Source: Sarcocystis neurona (Eukaryota; Apicomplexa; Conoidasida; Eucoccidiorida; Sarcocystidae). Taken from it: a DNA stretch of 64,000 nt. Under the pieces are notes generated by a model. The model saw nothing but the letters and a program-made list of their open reading frames with translations. It was not told the DNA's origin and did no database searches. The stretch's first letter is position 1; every line of letters begins with the position of its first letter. This document shows positions 1 to 13,400 of this stretch, piece by piece. The stretch lies in assembly GCA_000727475.1 (NCBI GenBank), contig KL647325.1, positions 175,719-239,718 of the forward strand. The letters run 5' to 3'. A program made the position numbers and the translations under genes.

Positions 1-1376
1 TATATATATATATATATGTATATGTAGCGAGCGAGAAAAACTCTGGCGTATCAAAACGCGTGTGGATATGTGTGTCTCTCCTACGCACGGGGATATGCAT
101 ACGCATATATATATATATATATGAGGCGAGACAAACTCTGGCGTTGCACTGCGCGTGTATATCTGCATGTTTTGACTGCGCATATAAATATGTACACAAC
201 TAAGAAGCGAGACACACACTTTTGTGCGTTACGTGTGTCTCTATGTGTTGCCGTTCCATACGAAGATATACCAACTCATACAAGCGCCTGTCTGCGCGGA
301 GTAAGACACCGTGTGTGGGCTTGTACCTGATCGATACGTACGTGTGTGTGGTTGGGGTTGTATACAGGCATCTAGCTGCGTATGCCTGAATGTATACATA
401 AAAATTACATGCTGGTGTACCCGGCTTCTGGCTTTCTTCTCATACCTCTGTAGTATGTGAAGCCTGCCAATCTGTAGAAGGTTGTAGGACGGGTGTGTGT
501 CTACGTGTGTCTGTGTTAGGTCCTGTAAAATATATCGACCCTGACAATCTCCTCTCTGCATTTCGTTGCTTCCTCGGCCGTAGACAGATCGGCGAAGCGA
601 CGAAGAGACGGCGTCTGCTGCTGCACCCCGCCTCGACGAAGCACGTCCTCTGCTACTGGGTGGCGGCGGGGGCCGTGGCACGCTCTGCTCTGCTCACTAC
701 GACATTACCCCCCTCCGCCGTGGTGTCTACGCACAGACAGACACACACACACAGAGAAGAAAGCCGCTTCTTCCTTTCGCTCTTCTCTCGAATGCTGAAA
801 GGGATTACTTTGAATAGTATAGGCATACGTATGTTTATGTATGTTTAGGCATGCGGATAAATATGTGTATATACACGTGTTTGTACGCGTACACATATAT
901 ATGCCTGTATATGAATGTATGTATGTATTTGTCTACCTATCTATCTATCTATCTGTCTCTCTCTATAAATATAAATATACATATATATGTATATATGTGT
1001 GTATACGTATATGTGTTGATACGTGTGTGTATGTTTTCGTGTGATTGTGAAGTGCGTAAGTAAGCGTACCTCCGGCCACACTTGTCTGTTTATTTGTTCT
1101 ATATTTGTATCCATAAATGTATATATCTACAATATACATAGGCAGAACTGTACGTACATATATGTTGCAGACAAATATATCTACAGCTCTATGTGTATGT
1201 GCCGCCGGGTCTCCGTGACAGAGGTGAGGGCCGAGCGCCAGGGAAGGGGAGGCACACATGCGGCGCACAGAAGGCGTGGCTCTTCTTCGGAAATTCTTGT
1301 CTGCTTCTAAGTGCGCTTCTTCATCCTTCTTGCTGCCGCGGCCGTTTGCCTGCTGCGCCTGGTTCACGACCTGCAG
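1..1376. other. AT-rich flank, probably intron of the ABC gene
   Basis: The stretch is mostly TATATA/GTATAC-type low-complexity sequence (1-330, 820-1190). A GC-rich island at about 540-730 has an open plus frame without recognisable ABC motifs. A pyrimidine-rich run at 1300-1376 leads into the acceptor at 1377. I see no supported gene here. Confidence 0.5.
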
Positions 1377-1521
1377 AGCTTTGATCAGGGATCCTCCGCT
1401 GTTCCTGCTAGACGAGGCAACAAGCTCCCTCGATATGGAAAGCGAGGCAGCAGTCCACCGGACGCTTCTCCATCTGCGGAAGAAGAAGAAGCTAATTTTA
1501 CTCACCGCCCACAATCTCAGC
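1377..1521 (+). CDS. ABC transporter, penultimate exon (Walker B / D-loop / H-loop)
   Basis: This exon encodes the ATP-hydrolysis half of an ABC nucleotide-binding domain. It reads R-A-L-I-R-D-P-P, then Walker B with the catalytic Glu and D-loop (LFLLDEATSSLD), then a helix and the switch His in LLTAHNLS. The preceding ctgcag gives the acceptor, and the first base completes an Arg codon. The donor follows CTCAGC at GTCAGT, leaving phase 0, which fits the next exon. The order RDPPLFLLDEATSSLD..HNLST is typical of ABCB/MDR-type exporters. The LSGGQ signature, Walker A and membrane domain must lie in earlier exons, probably off the left edge; none was found in 1-1376. The substrate cannot be told from this piece. 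Family assignment is firm, subfamily is inference. Confidence 0.8.
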
Positions 1522-3214
1522 GTCAGTACTTCCCCTGCATGCGTTCGTCTGTGCAGATATATTTGTGTCTATATCCACCTATCCATCTGTGCCACACCGC
1601 CAGTGCTTCTCCTGCATGTACCTGTCTGTCCATATGTACGTCCATCTGTATCTAGACCTATCTATCCGTCCACGTATCTATAACTCACCGTAAGCGCTTT
1701 TCCGGCACACACATATACATGTAGATAGATGCATGTCTAGATCCATCTATCTATCTGCTGATCTCTCTATACACATATATGCTTACCTCTGTATCTCTAC
1801 CTCTATCGATATCTACCTATCTATCTATATCTGTGTCTACATATCTATGCGAATGTCTGTATCTATACATGTATATGAATGTCTATATCTACATATGTCT
1901 GTCTATGTATCTACGTCTATACATTTACATCTGTACAGCTCTATTTATATATCTATATCTGTATATCTATATATCTATCTATCTATATATATATATATAT
2001 ATATCTATATATCTATGTATCTGTCTATTTATCTATATATATGTATATATATATATATCTCTCTCTCTATATATATATATATACGTAGGGGCAGATCTGT
2101 ACAGGAACACACTGTCGTGCGTATGCCTGCATGTGTTGACACATATGTATACGCATGTCGAAACTCACTGCGACGACTTGCTCCATACACGCGAAAACGC
2201 CTCAGCCCACGAATCGTTCTGTTTGCGCCTTCTGCAAGGGCATATTCGTCTACGTATCTGTCTCCCCGCTCTTGTTCCGGTTTGTCACTCTGTGTGTATA
2301 CACATATATATATATATATATATATGCAAATATGAAGAATATAGAAGTGTGCTAACTCTTCCAGATGACGTATATGAGACTCTTCTACGATATATATATA
2401 TATATATATATATATCTGGGTACGTTGGGCAAGGAAAGGATACACATACACACACGTGCATACAAGCGAAGCGATTTCGTGTGTACGTGTAACTGTACAC
2501 ATATTCGTATATATATGTGAATGTTTCACACGACGCTCTGTGAACATATGCAGGCGACGTGGTAGGTTAAAGTCTTGCCTATGCACAAGGCCCTTATGGC
2601 TGCAGCCTCTGCTACATTTTGGCAGGTGCTGCTGTTGTTCTTCTCTCCGTATCCGTGCTGCTGCTGCTGTTCTTGTTGTTGCAACTCACGTAGGGCTCCA
2701 CTTTTTGTTAGCGTTGCCGCTGTTCGTTTTCGCGGGAGTCGGGCTTTCTTTGTCTGCCGCAGGGTCGTTCTGCACGAGCGCGGTTGCTGTTGCTGTTACT
2801 GCTGTAGCTGTTGCCGCGGCTGCTGTTGCATGCTGATGCACCTATTCTATCTCCAGCTGCTGCTGCACTACCTGCTGCTGCCGCCGTGTTAGGTGCTGCT
2901 GTCGTACTACGTGCTCCTGCTGTGTGTGGTGGCGCCGCTGCTGTTGCTGGTGCTGCTGTTGCTATTGATGCGATTGCCGTCGTCGCTGCCGCTGGTGCCG
3001 CTGGTGCACGGGCGGCCGTGGTGGCCTGCTACTGCTGCGTCAGTGCATGTATTTGTCTCCCCTCTTGCTGCTGCTGCTGCTACCGCGACCCCACCGACCG
3101 CTTTTTCTGCGTCTGCAGCCGTTGCTGCCTTTGCGGCGCCAGGTGAAGCATCCTTCACTTGCCTCTGCGGCCGCTGCTGCTGGTGGTGCTGCTGCTGCTG
3201 TCTCCTCTTCGCAG
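1522..3214 (+). repeat. ABC-gene intron: CTAT/AT tracts then CTG block
   Basis: From 1680 to about 2560 the intron is ctatctat/tatata low-complexity DNA. From about 2600 to 3210 it is a degenerate CTG/GTTGCTGCTG block on the plus strand, ending in the pyrimidine-rich acceptor of the 3215 exon. The long open frames here are shadows of the repeat (Leu, Cys or Ala in the three frames). Confidence 0.7.
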
Positions 3215-3373
3215 ACGATGCAACTAGCAGATGAAGTCCTGGTGCTGGAGAGAGGAAGGATTGTAGAACGCGGCACCCCTGCGGAGCTGTTGAAGAAACC
3301 GCAGTCGTTGTACAGCCGCATATTGCTGCAGCAGCTGCCGGAGCCACCCCGTGCTGCTTTGCAGACTATCTGA
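3215..3373 (+). CDS. ABC transporter, terminal exon with stop
   Basis: This last exon continues the ABC domain of the 1377-1521 exon. The acceptor is cctcttcgcag. The first codons T-M-Q-L-A-D follow HNLS to give the usual HxLST..ADEVLVLERGRIVERG end of an ABC domain, then TPAELL and a short tail ending in LQTI and TGA at 3371-3373. Fifty-two residues are encoded, in phase 0. No extra domain follows, as expected for a transporter whose nucleotide-binding domain is C-terminal. It runs towards the helicase gene, whose stop codon is 3.8 kb away on the other strand. Confidence 0.82.
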   Translation, partial: TMQLADEVLVLERGRIVERGTPAELLKKPQSLYSRILLQQLPEPPRAALQTI

Positions 3374-6300
3374 CGATCAGCTGTGCGATTGACGCAGAAC
3401 GACTCGGGTGTACGTACACTGCGCTGCTGTTCGTAAACAGCAACTGCTGCCTCACTCAGCGGCCAGCGGCACTTCTTTTGCTTACCTAGGTAGCTCGTGC
3501 GAGGAGTCTTGTTGCATTTATCTGGCTTCATGAAACAGGTAGACACTTAATGAGACTTTATTAGCGCGACTTCCCTGGTCACCAGGTAAATTCTTTTTTC
3601 ACATAAACCTCTCATTTAGCGACCTCCGATGTCCTCACACATTCGTATAGAAGTGTTGACACATGAGTGCAAATGCCCTTGTATCCATCTCTACGCGTCC
3701 ACCTGTCTGTGCGTAATCTTTTGCAGCTGTGTGGAGACGTGTCTATATCTCTCTATCCATACATATATATTCTTTTGTACTGGTGCGTTTATCTCTCTGT
3801 CTCTCTCTGTATATATATATATACATATATATATATATGTATATCTGTATATTTATGCGCGTACCTCTCTCTCCGTTGGTCTGTCTCTCTCCCAGTATGT
3901 ACACATATATATATATATATATATATATATGTCCATACACATACCTTCTCTCTCTCTTGCTATCTACATATATATCATAAAAATATACATGTATTCGCTT
4001 ATACGTCTCTGTGTCTCTCTATGTATATATATATATATGTGCCCATACAGGTGACTCTCTCTGTCTCTCTTGCTGTCCACATATGTATTACAAAAGTATA
4101 GATGTATTCGCACATACCCCTCTCTCTCTCCATGTATACATATATATATATATGTATATATAGGAGTCATTTAGGTCGTTAGTGGAATTTTATGGATGTC
4201 GACAAAGGAAAGACGACTGCCTATCCGTATATAACACGAGTCCACGTATGTCCTGGCACAGTCGTAATGACTGTCCCACTCTGTCCATCCACACTCTGTC
4301 ACTCCCTCACTCTCCCTGCTGGTCAAGGTTGCCACTATAAATCCATTCTACTGCTCTATCCGTCCAACGTTCATCTACAATATTTGTACTTTTGATGCTT
4401 TTGTCTGACACGGACACTTTTTGCCTGCGCGTCGATTCGACCGGACAAACTCCAACTCCGACTGCACCTGGCCGCCTACATACACGTCCACAGTGGCGTG
4501 TGTGTGAGGCTGGAGTAGCCAGGCATGCTACGACAGAGAGTGCAGACCCTACTGCCATGCGAGTCTATTTTTGCAGCTCTTCACAGCCTACATACAACGT
4601 AAAGATATACAACACACGCTTTTGTGTAGCGCGTCACATTGATGTGTCTAGCGTTTCTGCTGTAGAAGGGTGACACAGTCTTAGACGTGAAACGAGCAAA
4701 GCGCCTTTCGTCACGAGCTCCGCCGCGCCCCGGAGGGGACAGGGAAGGGGCCGACAACGAAGGCGCATGCACCTGTTGGTTAGATTGCAGAAGACTGTTA
4801 GCTGCCTGACCTTCGGCAGTTTGACGCCTTCAGTTCATACACGAGACCCTGGGGATGGAGGAAACATGCACGACGACACAACACGCGGCTGCGCGTCACA
4901 TAAACGTATGTGATAACGCGTGTACACACACGTACATATATATGTGCGGACGCATTATTCTGCTAAGACACGTGTGCGCATTGCTGTACTGCAGACGTCC
5001 CGAATTTCGTGCTGTGGTTGCTGGCTGCAGAGCAGCAACAAGGAAAACACCTGCTGATTGTGAAGCTCCAATGATTCCTGATGTCGTACGTGCAGTAGAG
5101 GTGCCGGTGACGGTACTGCGTCACCGCCAGCACCAGCGTCAGCGCACACACGGCAGCAGCAGCTGCAGCAACAGTATCACCGGCTGCACGCCGGCTTTTC
5201 TTCCCACACGCGTTGACGTAATCGAATATGCGCCTGCATGTGAAACGCCAAGAAAGCACCGACGAGTTGTCTACGAACGAAGAAACGCCAGAGACTGACT
5301 GTCCGCGGCGCCTCTGTAGACCTCTTTGTATGCGGCTGTTGAAGCTGTCTGTCTCTGCGCGTGCATGTGTCGAAATGTTTATGTCGAAAGGTGAAAACAA
5401 GAGCTGGAGCCACCCCTTTATTAGCAACTGCTTACGCATTATCGCTCTGGATGGTACACGCAACGTCCGTAAGTAGAGCACCTGTGGGACTATTCACTAC
5501 GTTAGTAGGTATACATGCACATATACATGTATATATATATTTATATATGTATGTGTATGTATACAGGCGCATACAATGCTGCATATACGCATCTAGGGCT
5601 GTCCGGGTGCCTCCGTGTACGCAGTCTGCTGTTAAAGAGTTTGTGACTTTAACGACTCTCTTCTGCTTGCGCTGTTGTTTCCTGGCGCTCTACCTATATA
5701 TGTATATATATATAAATGTAGATTCAGATTTAGGTGTACAACCAGAGCAGAGGCGAACATCTATGGTTAATATCACTGTGGTGAAGGTATTGAAACTCTC
5801 AACGAGAGTGCACGCACTTGCGAGCCTGTGAGACATATACGGCTATTAAAGAAGCAGCGTCCACGTGCAAATGTAAATATATATATATATATATTTGCAC
5901 ATGTGGACGTGCTAATCAGGGGAAATATGGAACGCCCACGATGATCTTGGGGTGTATGCACGTGGCGGCACAAGCGCTTGTGCGGTGAATATACCGTCTG
6001 TCATTTTTCGTCCCAATACACATATATGTTTATAGGCATACGCGTATGTCTGTAGACGTGCCTGCGGATAAGAGCTTATCATTATTAAGACTACACGTGT
6101 AGCCTTTGCAGGTTTTCTCCAGAAGAGCACATAGCGCAGAGCGCAGAGCATCCTGTAATACTACCTTATATCTATATCTATATCTATCTAGCTATATCTA
6201 TATATTATATATATATATGTAGGGGTAATCTACGGATATCCACGGCACTGGAGGCGTGTTAATGCACAAACACACTGCAGCTGTTGCCACCGTCCGCTAC

Positions 6301-7188
6301 AGAGCGTGTGTTTCAGAGGTGTCCGCACACTCGGGCACGTGGTGTGCGTACGTAAGAAAGCACAACGACGCTATGTGCTGGACTCTGCAGTTGTATGTCA
6401 AATTTGAACTTGGGAACTTATGCGGGCCAAGAGTTGCCAGCGAAGTTCTTTCACGCCTGCCATGGCAGCAGCAGACAACGCATTGCTTTCCTGCATGCAT
6501 AGAGACAAGTCCATCGAACACACAACACGTGTACGCGAGCACCACCAAGACACAAATATTCGACATTCTGAGATTCACTGGGTAACCACGCGCGACGCGA
6601 ACACTCAGACATAATATTAATCTTTCGTTCGTCGCAGCGCATCTCATTGTGCGAGTCTGTTCTTCCACCGTGCTGGGTGCATTTTCCTGTGGAGGAAGCC
6701 ACCCGTGCTGCAAGTGCCGCACCCCTGCTGACGGCTGTAGCCGACCGTGCTACTGCTGCTGCTGCAGCCGACTTTGGGGCTGCTGCCCTGCTGTTAAACC
6801 GATGTTGCCGGTGCTGTTAGCGCTGCTGCCGCTGCCTTGGCCTCTTTCTGCTGTTATCAGTAATGTCGCTGCTGTCGTCGTTCCCACCGCCGCCGTTGTC
6901 AAATCATTGCTGCGGTTGCTGCTCGCTTCTTGCGGCAGCTGCTCCTGCTGCTGTCTTAGCTGCTGACGCTGCCTGCTGCTCTTGCTTGTGGCACGGCTCC
7001 ACCCACCTCACATGGCGGCCTGGAGCATCTTCGCTGCCGCTGCAGCAGCTGTCTCTCTTTCCTTACGCTCTGAACATCATCTGGAATTCTACATCAGCAT
7101 CTTGTACTTCTTCTTTTTAAAACTTGACGCACTTGAGACCGACGCATGTTAGGGCTTCTCTTTCTTATTACCGGTGATCCCCTGCTCA
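3374..7188. other. Intergenic space between convergent genes
   Basis: This interval separates the ABC stop codon (plus) from the helicase stop codon (minus) and should hold both 3' untranslated regions. It contains AT microsatellite at 3,780-4,165, 5,510-5,570, 5,870-5,895 and 6,170-6,220, a mixed-composition region at 4,200-5,480 and 6,250-6,650, and a plus-strand CTG block at about 6,730-6,990. Open frames of up to about 170 codons occur but none has recognisable domains. Confidence 0.5.
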
Positions 7189-7450
7189 CTACACATAATA
7201 TTCATCATCGTCTGCCTCTCCTGCATCTTGCTGCATTTCTTCTTCTTCGACCTCTTCCACTTGTTCTTCTAAGAAGCCCTCGGCATCTTCGTCTTCTCCG
7301 CCTTCCTCCCCCCCATCAGTCGAGTAAGCAGGAGCTCCTCCTGTTGTGTGAATTGATATTTTCACCTCTTGATCCAGACCCACGTACGACTCGCTACATA
7401 TAAAAACCGTCAGCACAAAGCACGTGCCTGCCTCCTCGGGCGCGCTGAAC
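7189..7450 (-). CDS. ASCC3: ASCC3-like helicase exon 29: C-terminus with acidic tail
   Basis: The exon reads [20 protein letters not shown], then [18 protein letters not shown]. It ends in a strongly acidic Glu/Asp tail of about 45 residues and EYYV with TAG. APEEAG..xLxxxSExYxGLDQ.x matches the C-terminal strand pair (TPEIPGRYIYTLYFMSDCYLGLDQQ in human), so the gene's 3' end is secure. The acceptor is gccgcggtgcag. Confidence 0.94.
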
Positions 7451-10400
7451 CTGCACCGCGGCAGCACAAACGCGTCAGCAGCGGTGGCAGCAAATGTAGC
7501 CGCAAGAAGCAGCAGCAAACATAGCTACACATAGCAGCAGCATATATAGCCGCGGACAGCCGTGGCGAATACGGCTGCAGATAACGCCAGCAACTATAGA
7601 TGCACATAGTGGCAGCAGCAGCAGCAGTAAATACAGTTGTGGACAGCAGCAGCAGCAGTAACTGTAGCTGCATACATCAGCCCGACACCAGCAGCAGCAG
7701 CGTATATCGGCAACCGCGGTAGCAGTGAATGTTGCTGCATATAACAGTAACAGCGGCGGCACCGGCAGGAAAGTCAGCTACCGATATTAACAGCAGCAGC
7801 CGCCAACACACCTGCCAAGGGCATCTCTAGTAACAGCTGCGGAATCGGGCAGCAGCCGAAAACAGGACAAGACCGAGAGAGCCGCAGAAGCAGAGGACCA
7901 TGCCAGCTAGAGTCCGGCAGCAGCGGAGAGCGCCAGCGACAATAGCAGCAGGAGCATAGAGGAGTAGCAGCTGTGGAAAGAAGCAGCAGCAACACGAGCA
8001 GAAGACGAAGACAGCTGAGGACACAGGACAGTGCAGGTAGAAACAGACAGCAGTGGACGTCTCACATATAATTTCGAAGGGGTGCACCCTACGAAGGGAG
8101 AGCAGCTCCAATGAGGAGGAGCAGCAACACGCGGAAGCAGACACTGCAGCAGCAGAGAGCAGCGCCAGCAGGGGCGGCCGACAACCGCAGCAAGGGGCAG
8201 CCGCTGCAGGAGGGGGTGCAAGCAGCAGCTGCATGAGAAAGCAGCAGGAGCAGCAGCTGAAAGCAGCAAGAGCAGCTGCAAAGCTTCGAACCGCAGCACC
8301 AGCACAGAGCAGTCGCAGAGAGGTGCGGCAACAGCGAAGGGTCGACAGACGCAACAGGTGAGGCAGCGCGGCACTCTAGAAGAAATGAAGAGCGTAATGG
8401 TGGGGGAGTAGTCAGTTGGGCAGACTAGCAGAGAAGGTAGCAGCAGCTGCATCGCATTTTGTATATTTCAAGAGCAACGTGCAGTGGCACACAGAAGCCC
8501 CAAAACACTACCCGTCCCAGTAGCTGTATGCCGAAGACGACCGACGCAATAGCACCAAGACGCCCCTTGTCGTTCTCAAGCAGACGCACGCACACATATA
8601 CATATATATACATATATATATATATATGCGTACATGTAAGTATATATGTGGATATACATACATATATATATGTATATAGCTATGTAGAATTGGGCACTGC
8701 GACTAATGAGTTACCATGATGCAACGATACGCCGTTACGCATATATCTGTACTAACAACACACAAGCGTGCGCTCTCTGCAAGACAGAAGAGAATTGCGT
8801 AGAGGGGACGCGCGGGTGGAGAGCATCGGTGAATGAAGGAGGAGGAGAAGATGGATTTTTTCCTAATTTCCTTACTGAAACGACACTTTCGCTCGGAGGT
8901 CCCGCCGCCGCAGCTGCACGCGTCGTAAAGCGATCAGTTCATCCACTGCCGGGTCTGCATCTCCCAGCAGCACGACCCTGGTGCATGCAGAAGCATTTGC
9001 ACACGACCGCAACACTCGTGTGCACGCTGCATCAGTTCTCTCTATCTGCCTCTCTCAGAAAGATCCACGCGTATACATACGTACACGCCCCATATATATG
9101 TACATAAATATCTGTGTGTGCACCGTACGCCCTTTCGTACTACGCAGGAGTGAACAGACCCACTAATAAGTAGAGGGAAGGCGTGACGCGCAGGTGTGAC
9201 CGAAGCAGATTTGCACGCCTGCTGCGATCACAGCTACGCAGACCCCCACGTAGATGTATGCGTTGAGCGACGGATGAACGGGCGCCACCTCCCCGCAGGA
9301 CGTGTCTATCTTGACTATACACATCTGCGTAGATCAACACGGTATTCATACATATGTGCAAGTGTTTGGGAGAACGCAATAAATGTGTATATATGTGTGT
9401 ATATATGTTCACACGTAAAGAAATGTTTAGAGAGTTATGGAGTGTAGACGCCCTGCATGCACATAATGAGTGAAATGACATGCTCTTACACATTGTGTGC
9501 GTGCACACAAATGTATATATGTATACACTTGTGTGCGGGGAACGCTTCGCGACTAACACCAGAGGCTCCAGAGTAGCAGCTGCCCACTGCTGCTGTGGCA
9601 CCAAATACGCCCAAGGAAGCGCAACTGCTGCCGCTCCTGCAGCGGCGCGTGGAGGTTCCAAGGCTCGCTGCTGCTCTCTCCAGTTGCTCCGCCTCACCGC
9701 CTATCTACACGTCTGCTGCACCTGATGCGTGGGCCTACGGCCAGAGGCACCTTTCCCCTCCACGCTCTCGCCTGCTGCTGTCCTTCATACACACCTCCAA
9801 CCCAAGTAGACATGCTTCCTAGAGTGCTCTGTGTTGCTATTCTGCTTCAACCCATACGTAGAAATACGGATCCTCTCTCTCGCGTCCTTTCACTCGTTGT
9901 CTCGCAAGAAGAACTTCCTACCGCTGCCGGTGCAGGGGTTTCGTAGCGACGTTTATTCTGCGCTCCCGCTGCCTCTGCTGCTGCTGCTCCTCCGTCGACA
10001 CGTCCCCCCTTGAGCGTACACCTATGTCGCGCTGGCGCAGGTATTTTTCTTGGTGCGCCGGAACACGCTTCAGACTGTCTCTGCTGCTGGTTGCTCAGCG
10101 CAGGTGGCCGTGCAGCAGGCTGTCGGTTCGTCGTGTGGACAGGAGGTAGATCTTCTTCTTCCCACCCTGCCTTCTGCTGCTGCTGTTGCTTTGTAGGCAA
10201 GCACCTTTTCTTGGATAGGAGGCTGCTGCTCTCTGCTGCTACTGCTGTTTTTCCTTCTTCCTCACACGGACGACATTGGCAAAGGCGCTTCTACTGCTCC
10301 TCTGGTCCGCCGTAGTGTACACTGAACCTCGCAGTGCCTAGTGTGCCTTACTTTGAAAAAGCCTTTCTGCTGCTGGTGCTGCTCTCCCAAATATATTTAG

Positions 10401-13400
10401 ACACAGAGACAGACAGACACGCAGCGCTACCTGCTGCTGCTGCAGCTGCTCTTTCAAGTGCCGTTATATATGTAATAAGAATCTATTTGAATTTCCTGTT
10501 TCTCCGCACCTCGAAAACACATGCGTCTTCTACTTCGTGCCCTGCTGGTGCATCACAGGGAGGCAAACGACATTTGTCTGGCATATATGGCACTTCACCA
10601 GTACTTCGACCTAGTCGCCGATATTCTCCCCTTCTCTCATCACTATTCCTGGTCCCCTTCACTATACAGCACACGACAGCAGCCTTCCACCTCCCTTCAC
10701 ATTTCCCGTTGCTTCTCACTCGCCAAGTGTACACACACTCCAGCAGCCTCTCAGTTACTGCTCCATCAATACGAAGGTTAAGCTTCAGCTCCGCACGCGC
10801 TCTCTCTGCTGCTGCTGCGTAGACTCGGTGTGTAGTAACAAGCAGGAGATATGCTGCAATTCCACCCGGCAACAGACAGCACTTCGACGCCGCCGCCCAA
10901 GCAGCAGTAGGCCCGCAACCGCAGCACCAGTTTGGAGATCCCAGCAGCGAGGTCAAGCTCCAGCAGCGATGCAGTGGATAAGGACGCAGACTCAGGAGCA
11001 GGCCGCAGCAGCAGCAGGGCAAGCCGAGCGCGCCAGCAGCACCCAGCAGGCGGGACAGTGCCGCAACACGAGCAGTAGCCCGGTAGCAGCAGCACGGCAG
11101 CAGCAGCAAATCGTCTTCCTCACCAGCCGGCAGAGACGCTCTTGTGGTAGTGAGGCGCGTAGGCGGTGCTTGTGTAAGTTTTATTGAAAACTGAGAGATC
11201 CACTTGAAGCAGCAGATCGGCGCCCGGCGCAACATAGTGCAGTGGCCGTCCCTCACCGTCTTCGCCTGCTGCAGACGCACGCACCAGCAGTATCATAATT
11301 CGCAGCAGCAGCAGCAGAAATAACACCGCCACTGGGCACAGCAGCAGCAGGAGACACCGCGCAGCAGTAGTAGCAGCAGCAGAAACAGCAGCCGCCGCAG
11401 CAGGGAGTTAGCAGGTGTATTCTCTCGTGCTCCAGGATATAAGTGGCGCGGCCCTGCAAGCACACGCAGATCTTCCCATATTACGGACTACCTCACAACG
11501 AAGAATACTTGACATTCTTCTTTCTGGCCAGAGCACAGCAGCTCCGTCGCCAAATACACGCCTATGGTACAGGTAATAACTTCCTTATTTTAGGTGGTGG
11601 CCCCTCAAGTGGCGAAGAACAGAGACTGACGCGCGCCGCCTGCGGCGAAGCCGACTGCGTCGAGCACGGACGCCTCGGGCTCCGCCGCAGCTCTGCTGCA
11701 TACCCCCGTGGCCAACACTCCCTTTCTTCTATTTGTCCCCATCTTGCTGTGTAATTACGTGCTCTGGCTTTCTGCGTCTATTTCTCTGTCTTCGTCTACT
11801 CACACTCTCTCTACAAATGCGTATACGCATATATGCATACATATACGTATACGCCCACGCATGTACATTTGCTCTCTCGTTACCTCTCTATCCACCTATA
11901 TATATATATACGTAGTTCTCTCTGTGGCCGCGTGTATGAATACATGCTTCGCTGTGCGTTGCTCTCTTCTCGCTACTCGTCTGCGCGTCTCTCGATAGCA
12001 GGCTCTTACATACATATAAATATATAAATGTGTGTGCACCTGCAGGGGTCTTTATGTAGCACTTCTGGCGTTCTCCTCTGTCCTTTGTCTCTCTTCCTCA
12101 TTTTCCACGTCGTTCCCTCTAAACGCGTCTCGTCTCCTTTCTATCGGCTTCTCTCTGTCTCCGTCTCTGTCTCTCTCTATCTCCACTATTCAGCTATGTA
12201 CGTACGAACGTACAAACACACACACACACACACGTGCACCCCCGGTAAACCGCTGTCTATCTTCACTCTGGCTTCGCAACCTGAATCGACACATGCACAT
12301 ATGTATACCTATATATGAATAGATAGAAATAAATATTTCTAATATACGTGAGCACACATATATGCGTGCACCACTCCTTGGGAGGGTGCTATTTACTGGC
12401 TAGATGGGGATGTCCAGGTGAAGACATCAAAAGACAGACACACAAGTTGCCCTTCCCACGTCATCGCCCACACACAGACGTATACGCATGGACACGCGTG
12501 CATGCGCACACCCCCACGTTTGGACAAATACGGATTTTTGTGGACACTCATACAAAAGTAAGATGAACAGACACAGAGACGGAAAGCCGCTGCTCGTTAT
12601 GACGTCTACACATGCCCTTTACATACGTATCCACACACGTCTACGCACGCGGACGAATACGTCACATGTACACACCCGGTCACAGAAATGTGTAACCACC
12701 GCAGCACAAAGCTCTGCAGCTGTTGAACAAGTACTTGTGAAGAAGTTCTCCCCTGGCTCACGAAGTGAACTTCACGCGTGTCTCGGGAAGCAGCAAACGT
12801 TCTCTCCACTCGTCTGGAAGGCAGCCACCCCACGGGCCACAGTCGGAACCCCATCAATTGCACCTCGGCGCGGCGCTTGCTGCTGGTCATACTTGCAGTC
12901 CCTCTGCGCGACGTACAAATACTGTCTACTACTACTACTCCTACTACCATCAGTACTACTACTACTACTAGTACCGGTACTACTACTACTACTACTAGTA
13001 CCGGTACTACTACTACTACAACTACTACTACTACCACCACTACTACTACTACTACCAGTACCAGTACTACTACTACTACTACTACTACCACCACTACTAC
13101 TACTACTACCAGTACCAGTACTACTACTACCACCACTACTACTACTACCAGTACCAGTACTACTACTACTACTACCAGTACCAGTACTAGTACTACTACT
13201 AGTACAACAACAACAACAACGACAACAACAACTAGTACTATTACTACTAAGGGGGCCTGTTATCTGGCGTGTAAAGTGTCAAAGCTGTCTCCTAACCGAG
13301 AGAAACCTGCCTGGGTGGACTCGAGAAGAGCGTAAATTTCAAAGGATGCCAGGAGAAAAAAGCAGCTGGAGAAGTGCAGAAACACGACGATCAAAAGACG

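Noticed and set aside
540..730. GC-rich open frame as an upstream ABC exon
   Set aside because: No Walker A, Q-loop or LSGGQ motif is present in any frame.
1733..2492. Tyr/Ile/Ser-rich plus-strand frames over 200 codons
   Set aside because: They are translations of ctatctat/tatata microsatellite; the same YIYIYI pattern appears wherever such DNA occurs on either strand.
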